A DNA stretch of 5,525 bases. It comes from Lachnospiraceae bacterium. GTDB taxonomy: Bacteria > Bacillota > Clostridia > Lachnospirales > Lachnospiraceae. The translations under genes and the position numbers were made by a program. The stretch spans positions 1-5,525 of the forward strand of contig CAAEAB010000062.1 of NCBI GenBank assembly GCA_900753685.1, in the 5' to 3' direction. Below, piece after piece: positions 1-5,525 of this stretch. The notes below the pieces were generated by a model. That model searched no databases. It was not told the DNA's origin and was given only the letters and a program-made list of their open reading frames with translations. Positions within the stretch are counted from its first letter, which is position 1. Every line of letters begins with the position of its first letter.

Positions 1-620
1 GTACCAATGACAAATCCCTGATTGTCCACTGCCCGGGCCCGGTGCAAAAGCTCCCAATGGGCCGGCCCCGTAGTCATATTAAAGGCGGCCGGTACAATAA
101 AAATCTCAGCGCCCCGATGGACCATCTGCCAGGCCAGCTCGGGAAACCGAAAATCATAACAGATGCACAAACCTACTTTGCCAAACTCTGTCTCAAACAC
201 GGTAACTTCATTTCCGGGCGAAAGTGTATCCGATTCCTTAAAATACTGACCGTTTTTCACATCAATATCAAAAAGATGAACCTTCCGATGCTTTGCGATC
301 TGCCTCCCCTGCCGGTCAAACACGTAGGCCGTATTATAGATCCGGCCGTCCTCTCCCCGCTCAGGTATGGTTCCGGCGGACAGATAAACATTGTGCTTTT
401 TTGCCAATGCGGCGAACCACTGCCAGGACATTTCCCCCTCCGCTTCCGCATAAAGCGGGAAAGATTCTGTCTCATAAGGACAGCAAAACATTTCCGGGAA
501 AGTCACCAGATCCACCGAGCTTAAATCTGCCTTTTCCATTTTTTCAGCCATCTGATTCAAATTTTCCTCTTTTGTCCCCAACACCTTTGTTTGAAAGACC
601 ATGATATCCACAAAACTCAT
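1..620 (-). CDS. Omega-amidase-like carbon-nitrogen hydrolase (nitrilase superfamily), C-terminus cut by window edge
   Basis: The sequence shows 206 complete codons from an ATG at 618-620. The nitrilase triad is complete: Glu43 in FPEMF, Lys113 in HRKVHLFD and the nucleophile Cys154 in CICYDFRFPEL. Glu129 sits where the second conserved glutamate is expected. The LFDID, TLSPG and TTGPAHWELL stretches closely match mammalian NIT2, whose triad has nearly the same numbering. By family knowledge, NIT2-type enzymes are cytosolic amidases that hydrolyse alpha-ketoglutaramate or alpha-ketosuccinamate to the 2-oxoacid plus ammonia, completing glutamine or asparagine transamination. No signal peptide is seen. 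Family members are usually 260-280 residues, so about 60-70 residues lie beyond position 1. The start is fixed by a strong ribosome binding site just upstream. The gene follows a terminator and has its own candidate promoters, so it is probably transcribed separately. The family call is secure; omega-amidase rather than deaminated-glutathione amidase is inferred from similarity. Confidence 0.93.
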   Translation of the reverse strand, partial: MSFVDIMVFQTKVLGTKEENLNQMAEKMEKADLSSVDLVTFPEMFCCPYETESFPLYAEAEGEMSWQWFAALAKKHNVYLSAGTIPERGEDGRIYNTAYVFDRQGRQIAKHRKVHLFDIDVKNGQYFKESDTLSPGNEVTVFETEFGKVGLCICYDFRFPELAWQMVHRGAEIFIVPAAFNMTTGPAHWELLHRARAVDNQGFVIG

Positions 621-625
621 TTTTT

Positions 626-634
626 ATCCTCCGG
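626..634 (-). promoter_or_regulatory. Ribosome binding site of the amidase gene
   Basis: The minus strand reads CCGGAGGAT, ending five bases before the ATG at 618-620. It contains GGAGG, a near-perfect Shine-Dalgarno core at normal spacing. This selects Met1 over the in-frame Met7. Immediately upstream lies a weak AU-only dyad (635-641 with 646-652, four-base loop), probably a product of base composition. Confidence 0.85.
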
Positions 635-671
635 AAATAATTTCGATTATTTTTATTTTTTTCTAACCAAG

Positions 672-700
672 TTTATAATCGTTTTAGAAAGCGAACACAA
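672..700 (-). promoter_or_regulatory. Candidate sigma-A promoter for the amidase gene (proximal)
   Basis: On the minus strand a TTGTGT -35 box (695-700) is separated by 17 bases from a TATAAA -10 box (672-677). Transcription would start near 665 and leave a leader of about 45 bases before the ATG at 620. The surroundings are AT-rich. This is assigned by consensus only and could act together with, or instead of, the distal candidate. Confidence 0.45.
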
Positions 701-723
701 TTTGGTCACAATTATTATTTATT

Positions 724-752
724 ATATAATCATACCGAACAAACAATAACAA
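724..752 (-). promoter_or_regulatory. Candidate sigma-A promoter for the amidase gene (distal)
   Basis: The minus strand has TTGTTA (747-752), a 17-base spacer and TTATAT (724-729). It lies just after the terminator hairpin in transcription order, where a promoter for the next unit would be expected. Because AT-rich DNA easily gives such matches, this is a candidate only. Confidence 0.35.
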
Positions 753-767
753 TAACATTCCCCTCTT

Positions 768-809
768 AAAAAAGGAAGCCGAAGTCTACCAGCTTCGGCT
801 TCTTTTTTT
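768..809 (-). terminator. Rho-independent terminator, bidirectional in form
   Basis: A perfect 10-base-pair stem (775-784 GAAGCCGAAG with 793-802 CTTCGGCTTC) encloses an eight-base loop. It is flanked by six A on the left (768-773) and seven T on the right (803-809). Read on the minus strand, the hairpin is followed by TTTTTT and lies about 90 bases after the surface-protein stop codon, so it should end that transcript and insulate the amidase gene. The plus strand has an equally good U-tract, but no plus-strand gene is seen for it to serve. Confidence 0.9.
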
Positions 810-893
810 ATGTCTTCTGAACTTAAACCGTCTTCTTGCTCCCCGGTTCATGCCGGCCCGTAGACCTTATCCCGGATAATTTAAGATTCTCTC

Positions 894-2474
894 CTAGATA
901 TCTCTCCGTTTTTCCTTTCCTCTTCTGCTAAGAATTACACAAATTCCTGAAGCAGATATTAAAAGAAGGATGATAAGCGCTGTAACCGGAACTGAATCTC
1001 CGGTTTTTGGCCCATCACTGCCGCCATTCTCCGTTTTCTCACTTTCCGTCTCAGGGCTGTGTGAGGATGTCTCCTGCTGTTTTGTCTCTGTTTCAGAAGT
1101 CTCTTCCGTTTCGTCTGTCTCTGTTGTTTCCGTTGTCTCTTCTGTTTCGTCTGTCTCTATTGTTTCCTCGGTTTCCGTTGTCTCTTCTGTTTCAGAAGTT
1201 TCCGGTGTTTTATCCTCCGTCTTATCAAATAAATAACTTATAACAACCTGTCCGGCGGCGTCTTGCTCCGCTTCAACCACCATACCGTTCAGTGAAAACA
1301 CCGTATTTTCCGTCAGAATATATCCTGTGTCCGGACGGATTACTATTACAGCCGTATAGGCGGTTCCATAATCAAAGACATCGGTTACCTCCGGATCCCA
1401 TTGAATCCATGCCGTCCACCCGTCGCCAGTCATTTCCTTTGTCGGTGCACCCTCAGCCTGAGGTGCGTCAAATTCCAAAGCTACTGTTTGAATATCTTTT
1501 GCCGTTTTATCAAACACATAGGTGAAAACAGCCTCTTTATTATTATTTACCTGAACCTCTGCAGCCTCTCCGTTAAATGTTACCGCGAGATCTTCCGCAA
1601 AAATATATCCGTTTTCTGCCGTGAGAGTCACTTGTGCAGTATAGGCCGTATCATAATCAAAGGCATTGACAGCCTCAGGCGTCCAGGATACGTGCGCCTG
1701 CCATCCATCACCGGTCAGGACCGTCTCAGGCACCGCTTCTGCCGTCGGCACAGCCAATTCTACAGATAATCCCTGAATCATTTCCTGACCATCATGAACC
1801 TGATGCGGCAGAATATAATTCATATCTGTCTGATTCATAAGCATTGGATAGTACCCTTCCGCAAGCACCCAGAAATTCTCCAAAATTTCCATATCGCTCC
1901 AGGCGAAATTATCTTCCAGTGTTCCGGAGTTGGAAACAGCAATTTTACCAACTACGCCGGCGCCTCCGGAAATAATTAATTTTTCCTCCATTGCCGCGCA
2001 CAACCGGATACTTCCGTTATTTATCGCAGCAATGCCTCCGGCCGCACTCTGGCCTTTAATATTCCCTTTCTGAATACAATGGCGAATAGTTCCCTCATTG
2101 ATGCCGGCAATACCTCCAGCCGTAGCGCCTTCCTGCGTATAAGCGTAAACGTCAATCTTACTTTGACATGCTTCAATCAATGTGCCATCTTTAGCATATC
2201 CCACAAGTCCACCGGAATAATCGCCTCCGGTCACACTGCCCTGTACAATGAGATTGCGGATTACCGCGCCGTCGGTAACTCCGAAAAATCCCTGGTACAT
2301 TGCATTTTCTTTGAGGTCCAGATGACTGATTCGATGATTGCCTCCATCAAAGACACCTGTAAACGGCTCAGCTTCTGTTCCTATCGCTTGCCAGGAAATT
2401 CCTGACATATCAATATCTGAAGTCAATTGATAGCTGGCGCTCCGATAAGCTTCGTCCTGATCTATTTGTTCCAT
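894..2474 (-). CDS. C-terminal part of split GLUG-repeat surface protein: wall-anchored, PKTGD sortase signal
   Basis: The frame holds 526 codons from an ATG at 2472-2474 to a TAG at 894-896, and is exactly the frame of the upstream 1,009-codon reading frame. Residues 1-215 finish a GLUG beta-helix module: SYQLTSDIDMSG, then FTGVFDGGNHRISHL, then GG-x-(V/A)-G turns with Cys103, Cys133 and Cys159. Residues about 231-326 and 327-420 are two similar Ig-like repeats. Residues 421-487 are Glu/Thr-rich and should span the wall. PKTGD (489-493), a hydrophobic helix (495-515) and RRGKEKRR (517-524) form a standard sortase sorting signal. There is no signal peptide, and the module begins in mid-strand. 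No Shine-Dalgarno precedes the ATG; the upstream bases are TTTAGGCC. I infer that this is not an independent gene. It would be made only by amber readthrough, by weak stop-restart coupling, or not at all. An intact version would be its downstream continuation. Confidence 0.85.
   Translation of the reverse strand: MEQIDQDEAYRSASYQLTSDIDMSGISWQAIGTEAEPFTGVFDGGNHRISHLDLKENAMYQGFFGVTDGAVIRNLIVQGSVTGGDYSGGLVGYAKDGTLIEACQSKIDVYAYTQEGATAGGIAGINEGTIRHCIQKGNIKGQSAAGGIAAINNGSIRLCAAMEEKLIISGGAGVVGKIAVSNSGTLEDNFAWSDMEILENFWVLAEGYYPMLMNQTDMNYILPHQVHDGQEMIQGLSVELAVPTAEAVPETVLTGDGWQAHVSWTPEAVNAFDYDTAYTAQVTLTAENGYIFAEDLAVTFNGEAAEVQVNNNKEAVFTYVFDKTAKDIQTVALEFDAPQAEGAPTKEMTGDGWTAWIQWDPEVTDVFDYGTAYTAVIVIRPDTGYILTENTVFSLNGMVVEAEQDAAGQVVISYLFDKTEDKTPETSETEETTETEETIETDETEETTETTETDETEETSETETKQQETSSHSPETESEKTENGGSDGPKTGDSVPVTALIILLLISASGICVILSRRGKEKRRDI
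930..1010 (-). other. Cell-wall sorting signal (PKTGD plus transmembrane helix)
   Basis: PKTGD is encoded at 996-1010, a hydrophobic helix (VPVTALIILLLISASG and on) at 930-992, and an Arg/Lys tail follows. The residue before Pro is Gly, giving GPKTGD rather than LPKTGD; such variants are common in Clostridia. A class B or D type sortase would cleave between Thr and Gly and link the protein to the wall. Confidence 0.9.
1014..1214 (-). repeat. Thr/Glu-rich wall-spanning linker encoded by degenerate tandem repeats
   Basis: Residues 421-487 are nearly all Thr, Glu, Ser and Asp, in units such as ETEETTETEE and ETDETEE. The DNA is itself repetitive: near-identical units start at 1101, 1137 and 1182 (plus-strand CTCTTCYGTTTC), with spacings of 36 and 45 bases, both multiples of three. 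The segment probably crosses the peptidoglycan so that the folded domains are exposed. Copy number is likely to vary between strains without shifting the frame. Confidence 0.8.
1215..1784 (-). repeat. Two tandem Ig-like (beta-sandwich) domains
   Basis: Residues about 231-326 and 327-420 of the downstream frame align. Both have LTGDGW or MTGDGW, then W-(T/D)-PE-x-x-x-x-FDY-x-TAYTA, then GYI, (F/L)NG and a final Y-(V/L)-FDKT. Each is about 95 residues, rich in alternating beta strands and free of cysteine. This is a stalk-type repeat common in Clostridia surface proteins. I cannot assign an exact Pfam family, and a carbohydrate-binding role is possible but not shown. Confidence 0.7.
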
Positions 2475-2528
2475 GGCCTAAACCAAATCATCAACGCTTT
2501 TAATGATGTACGGGCTTTCTTCCGTTCC
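1785..2528 (-). repeat. GLUG beta-helix module 3, interrupted by the amber codon and shortened at its end
   Basis: The module opens with GTEESPYIIKSVDDL before the stop and continues with SYQLTSDIDMSG, FTGVFDGG and HRISHL after it. Four repeats follow, the first three with ladder cysteines 103, 133 and 159 of the downstream frame. The closing segment runs straight from FAWSDM to ENFWVLAEGYYPML, without the GxPVxGG and GxDVxS part present in modules 1 and 2. Confidence 0.8.
2478..2480 (-). other. In-frame amber codon inside module 3
   Basis: The minus strand reads GTT TAG GCC ATG GAA across the junction. Aligned to the module openings, the stop falls where module 1 has Asp162 and module 2 has Tyr704. 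One-base changes would give Gln, Lys, Glu, Tyr, Trp, Ser or Leu. Recoding of TAG across the genome is unlikely, because the natural end of this same gene (894-896, right after a typical basic tail) is also TAG. Confidence 0.85.
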
Positions 2529-5507
2529 TTCTCCTTCCAGAGCCGGATTTCCCGGTTCCAAAAGCCATAAAGGCAACGCCTCCTGATTTTGTTCCCATGT
2601 CAGCGCCGGAATCATTCCTTCCTCAAGCTTCCAAATAACTGTATCAAATCCGGCCGTCTCCCAAAAGACCGTTGTACCAAACAGGCCTGAACGAACATCC
2701 TTGCCATTATAATTATTATGAGCTCCCGTCATGCCGCCGCGAACAGGCTCGCCCTGAACGTTTGTCATATCCGCCCAGGCCACATTTCCTGATGCACTGG
2801 CCGATGTCTGACTATATCCAAAAATTCGTCCTTCGCCCGTTGCCCCGCTGACCGTCTCTCCCAGGGACACGTTTTCGTTCACACTGCCGCCACTCATATA
2901 TCCAATAATGCCGCCGGCGTAATTTCCGGAAACAACTGCCGCCGAATAGCAATTCTGTACACTGGCAGAAGCGCCGCTCTGTGAAGCAACAATTCCTCCC
3001 GCATAACCTCTGCTTGAAGTAATACTGCCTGTGCTTCGGCAAGATATCACAGTACCAGTATTGGTTCCGGCATTATTTCCAGCCAGCAATGCGACGCCGC
3101 CCGTTCCGCTGTCTCGCATAAGCGAACCGTCTACAGTCAAATTTTCAACCAAACCCGAAGCATCTACATAGGCAAATAAGCCAGATATTTTGGGGTTTGA
3201 TGAAGAATTTCCGCTCCACGTCAAACCGGAGATTGTATGATATTGTCCATCCAAATGGCCTTTAAACGCATAATATGTACCGCCGGATGCTGCGCTCTGA
3301 ATGGAAATTTCCGACAAATCCAAATCATTTTCCAAAACATAGCTGGCTGCCAGCCAATGCTCTCTCTCCTTCACACTATTCATTTTACTAACAATATACC
3401 GCCACTCATTTTCTGTAGTAATCTTGTAAGGCGCCGACGGTGTGCCCTCTCCCTCGAGATTGACGCCCTCCGGTTCCTCTGCGGCGCCGTCAATAATATG
3501 CTGAGGAAACTCCCTCGTCTGAAGTTCTTCACCAACGCCGGCTAATATAGGAAGCCCGCCGTCCGTTTTACTCCATATATCCTCTGAAAAAGTACTCCAC
3601 AACCCGGAAGTATTATTCGAATCCAGCAGCTCGTCGCTAGTCACATCCGCGCCATCTCGATTATCAGCCTGACCTCCTGTAACGGGCTGTCCATCGATCA
3701 GCATCTGAGCCCAGCCAAAATTTCCTGACGCCGTCGTCCTCGAACCCCATTGGTATATACGCCCTCCACCGGTACCATTCTCATTATAAATACTTTCATT
3801 CAACGCATAACAGTTTTTAATCGTTACTCCCGTAGCATCTGCGGAAATACCACCTACATATGTACTTGTTCCCGTAATCGATATCTTACCTGTATTGTAA
3901 CAGTTTTCAATGATTCCGCCGCTTGCCATATGGCCGGCAATACCGCCCGCATAAGACGATCCGTTAACTGCCCCTGTATTGTAACAATTTTTCACAGAAG
4001 AACTGTCGCCGCTCATGTAACCAATCTGTCCGGCAATTCCTCCAGTATCCCTCGCCATCGTCGTTCCTGAATTCCAACAATTTTCGACGGAAGCATCATA
4101 CTGAATGGACCCTACGATGCCGCCGGCCATTCCAGCCTCTCCGTTTCTGCGAATATATCCGGTATTATAGCATCCGCTAATGCTTCCGCCCTCGGCCATA
4201 CCCTGGATACCGCCGCTCTCGCTAAATATCCCCAATCCGTTTCCCAATCCGCTGATTGTTCCCGAATTATGGCTTCCGGTAATCGTCGCATAATAACCAT
4301 ATCCGACAATACCGCCAGCTTTTGCAGTCCCACTGTCCACCATGCCTTCATTGACACATCCGATAATAACATTTTCAGAGGTATACCCGGAAATACCACC
4401 GGCATGTCCGTAATCCCCATCTTCATTAGAAATATTACCGGAGTTTGAACAATTTTTAATTTCTGCATAGGCTTCCGCTGTGATACCGCCTACCGGGGAA
4501 CGGTAATTATCTGCTTCCACGTAAAGTCCGTGAACATTCCCTGTGTTCTGACAGTCAACAAGTTCTCCGCCCCAATAATAAACTGTAATTCCGGCCAGAC
4601 AACCTGTCCCTTCAACAAATGCAGAGGAAACACAGCTTGCAATCGTTCCATTATTCTCATATGCGATTCCACCCACATCAGTTCCGGTAATGCTTCCCAA
4701 AACTGTACAATTTTCAATGTTTCCATAGTTATAGGCACATAACATCCCCATGGACTCCGCATTTACAATATTGCCTTCCAACACAAGATTTTTTACGGTG
4801 CAGCCAGAGGCAATGCTGTCAAACAATCCTTTGTCCCCGATAAACCCGGAGATTTTATTGTTTTGACCGTCAAAATTAAAACCATTATCCATGTTCGCAA
4901 TGGATATTTCCACGGCGCCGCTTAAAACGACTTCTGCATCCAGTCTATAAGATGCGCTGCTGTATGTATAAACCTGGCCGTCAACCTCATAAGTCGCGTT
5001 ACTATTCATTTTCGCCTGCATATCTAACAGAGCTTCCTCACTTGCAATTGAAAAAGGACGCCCCGGAGTACCTATAACGCCAGCTTCCACAGCGCTGAAT
5101 GTACGAAAAACACTGGCTTCATCAGCGACTTTTACTTGCTGCTCAAGAATACTATCTTCTCCCAAATTTTCATTCTCACTTTCAAGCAGCATATCCTCTG
5201 TTTCACCCGTCGTCTCCTCACTACTCTCCGGCTCTGTTTCAAAGGTATCCGGGATTGTTTTTTCTCCTGTATCCACGGTTATTTCTTCTTTTGTTTGCGT
5301 CTCGCCCGCCGATTCACCACCGTCGTCTTCGCTTTCGTCCGTTTCCTCTGTTTCCACAAATACGGCTGTTTCCCCGGGCGTTTCAGCAGCCGCCGGCATC
5401 ACGCTGCCAACGACCAGTGCGGCGCATAAAAACAGAGCATATGGTGCTAGAATATAAATAGTGCAAGTCAAAATGAGAAAATTCCAAATAGACAATAAGT
5501 GATACAA
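2478..5507 (-). CDS. N-terminal part of split GLUG-repeat surface protein: signal-peptide-like segment and two beta-helix modules
   Basis: The frame is 1,009 codons when counted from a TTG at 5505-5507 and ends at TAG 2478-2480. Residues 22-41 form a hydrophobic segment ending in an A-x-A site (Ala39-Ala41), so the protein should be exported by Sec. Residues 42-145 are acidic and Thr/Glu-rich. Module 1 (146-660) and module 2 (688-985) each open with a GTP-x-x-(P)-(Y/F)-x-I sequence. Each continues with a (D/E)-x-x-LS strand, an FxFDG or KGHLDG turn and an ISG strand, then GLUG-type repeats with GGI-x-G and NCYNTG signatures. Each closes with a W-rich segment. Such proteins fold as right-handed beta-helices and usually act as adhesins or surface scaffolds; a ligand cannot be predicted. 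Module 3 begins at about 994 and is cut by the stop. Without the downstream part the product would be secreted but not wall-anchored. The start is uncertain: TTG, no Shine-Dalgarno, no basic n-region, and open to the window edge. Confidence 0.85.
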   Translation of the reverse strand: MYHLLSIWNFLILTCTIYILAPYALFLCAALVVGSVMPAAAETPGETAVFVETEETDESEDDGGESAGETQTKEEITVDTGEKTIPDTFETEPESSEETTGETEDMLLESENENLGEDSILEQQVKVADEASVFRTFSAVEAGVIGTPGRPFSIASEEALLDMQAKMNSNATYEVDGQVYTYSSASYRLDAEVVLSGAVEISIANMDNGFNFDGQNNKISGFIGDKGLFDSIASGCTVKNLVLEGNIVNAESMGMLCAYNYGNIENCTVLGSITGTDVGGIAYENNGTIASCVSSAFVEGTGCLAGITVYYWGGELVDCQNTGNVHGLYVEADNYRSPVGGITAEAYAEIKNCSNSGNISNEDGDYGHAGGISGYTSENVIIGCVNEGMVDSGTAKAGGIVGYGYYATITGSHNSGTISGLGNGLGIFSESGGIQGMAEGGSISGCYNTGYIRRNGEAGMAGGIVGSIQYDASVENCWNSGTTMARDTGGIAGQIGYMSGDSSSVKNCYNTGAVNGSSYAGGIAGHMASGGIIENCYNTGKISITGTSTYVGGISADATGVTIKNCYALNESIYNENGTGGGRIYQWGSRTTASGNFGWAQMLIDGQPVTGGQADNRDGADVTSDELLDSNNTSGLWSTFSEDIWSKTDGGLPILAGVGEELQTREFPQHIIDGAAEEPEGVNLEGEGTPSAPYKITTENEWRYIVSKMNSVKEREHWLAASYVLENDLDLSEISIQSAASGGTYYAFKGHLDGQYHTISGLTWSGNSSSNPKISGLFAYVDASGLVENLTVDGSLMRDSGTGGVALLAGNNAGTNTGTVISCRSTGSITSSRGYAGGIVASQSGASASVQNCYSAAVVSGNYAGGIIGYMSGGSVNENVSLGETVSGATGEGRIFGYSQTSASASGNVAWADMTNVQGEPVRGGMTGAHNNYNGKDVRSGLFGTTVFWETAGFDTVIWKLEEGMIPALTWEQNQEALPLWLLEPGNPALEGEGTEESPYIIKSVDDLV
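2553..3446 (-). repeat. GLUG beta-helix module 2
   Basis: Residues 688-985 repeat the plan of module 1 in shorter form: GTPSAPYKI, YVLENDLDLSEI, KGHLDGQYHTISGL, GLFAYV, then only about three GLUG repeats (Cys823, Cys853 and Asn879 at the ladder position). The closing segment has VAWADM, GEPVRGG, GKDVRS, FWETAGFD, W959 and IPALTW. It is joined to module 1 by a short EEPEGV linker. Confidence 0.85.
3528..5072 (-). repeat. GLUG beta-helix module 1
   Basis: Residues 146-660 begin with GTPGRPFSI and FNFDGQNNKISGF. About eleven repeats of 25-34 residues follow, shaped like GGI-x-G, a strand, then NC-x-N-(S/T)-G-x-(I/V). The cysteines at 267, 292, 319, 353, 384, 446, 477, 508, 536 and 566 hold the same position, with His413 replacing one. 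The module closes with FGWAQM, GxPVTGG, GADVTS and a W-rich segment ending LPILAG. This is the GLUG motif family (Pfam Glug). Confidence 0.85.
5073..5384 (-). other. Acidic Thr/Glu-rich linker after the signal peptide
   Basis: Residues 42-145 are dominated by Glu, Thr, Ser and Asp (for example ETEETDESEDD and SSEETTGETED), with almost no aromatic residues, so the segment is probably disordered. Its composition echoes the linker before the sortase signal at the other end of the gene. It may space the first beta-helix from its surroundings. Confidence 0.75.
5385..5444 (-). other. Signal-peptide h- and c-region with predicted signal peptidase I site
   Basis: The residues (22-41 counted from the TTG) read PYALFLCAALVVGSVMPAAA, with cleavage expected after Ala41. 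The hydrophobic core and A-x-A site are typical. The usual Met-Lys/Arg n-region is absent: the preceding residues are hydrophobic or neutral and come from AT-rich DNA. Confidence 0.7.
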
Positions 5508-5525
5508 TAGAAGTATCGTACTGAA

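Larger units (their letters stand above)
894..5507 (-). pseudogene. Whole split locus: one adhesin gene of 1,537 codons interrupted by an amber codon
   Basis: The two reading frames are in the same phase and are separated only by TAG (2478-2480) and GCC (2475-2477). The protein motif runs through the stop: GEGTEESPYIIKSVDDLV before it, AMEQIDQ and SYQLTSDIDMSG after it. This matches the opening of modules 1 and 2. Together they give the expected order: export signal, acidic linker, three GLUG modules, two Ig-like domains, linker and sortase anchor. No other stop or frameshift occurs in about 4.6 kb, so the lesion is recent, is a sequencing or strain polymorphism, or is read through. Whether the locus is dead or still gives two forms cannot be told from sequence alone. 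Confidence 0.8.

Noticed and set aside
42..604. Plus-strand and second minus-strand open frames over the amidase gene
   Set aside because: They are antisense or out of phase to a gene with a complete catalytic triad, and show no recognisable motif or ribosome binding site.
1014..1214. Possible CRISPR or other regular repeat array
   Set aside because: The units are degenerate, have no unique spacers and encode an in-frame low-complexity linker.
970..1243. Plus-strand frames rich in Ser and Val (VSSVSSVSVVS)
   Set aside because: They are the complement of the Thr/Glu linker repeats; the repetitive protein is an artefact of the repetitive DNA.
2478..2480. Genome-wide recoding of TAG as Gln or pyrrolysine
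   Set aside because: The same gene appears to end naturally at TAG (894-896) right after its basic sortase tail, and a single internal TAG is too little evidence for recoding.
4112..4762. Minus-strand frames of 118 and 90 codons inside the adhesin
   Set aside because: They lie in another phase of the GLUG repeats and merely reflect the repeated codon pattern.
5473..5502. Short plus-strand frame starting MRKF, which resembles a signal-peptide n-region in inverted orientation
   Set aside because: It has only nine codons, no ribosome binding site and no matching inverted repeats in the window, so an inversion of the gene start cannot be supported.

Overview
The window looks like Firmicutes DNA, most likely gut Clostridia of the Lachnospiraceae type. 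This is inferred from a large GLUG-repeat surface protein ending in a PKTGD sortase signal, acidic Thr/Glu-rich linkers, an AGGAGG-type ribosome binding site and AT-rich intergenic DNA. All supported genes are on the minus strand. No RNA gene, insertion sequence, CRISPR array or phage gene was found.

Read in the direction of transcription (right to left), positions 5507-894 hold one continuous coding frame of 1,537 codons for a giant secreted adhesin-like protein. It is interrupted by a single in-frame amber codon (TAG, 2478-2480). The upstream half (2478-5507) has a signal-peptide-like segment, an acidic linker, two complete GLUG beta-helix modules and the first residues of a third. The downstream half (894-2474) completes the third module, then has two Ig-like repeats, a Thr/Glu wall-spanning linker, PKTGD, a transmembrane segment and a basic tail. 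The halves make sense only together: the first has the export signal and the second has the wall anchor. The 5' end of the gene is also abnormal, with no AUG, no visible Shine-Dalgarno and no basic n-region, and the frame stays open to the window edge.

Positions 621-893 are noncoding. They hold a strong terminator (hairpin 775-802) closing the surface-protein transcript, then AT-rich DNA with two candidate promoters for the next gene. Positions 1-620 encode the first 206 residues of a nitrilase-superfamily amidase very similar to the omega-amidase NIT2. It has the full Glu-Lys-Cys triad and a good ribosome binding site, and its C-terminus lies outside the window. It appears to be a separate transcription unit with no evident functional link to the adhesin.

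No novel multi-gene system is visible. The most notable signals are the amber codon that separates secretion from wall anchoring, and the anomalous 5' junction of the gene.
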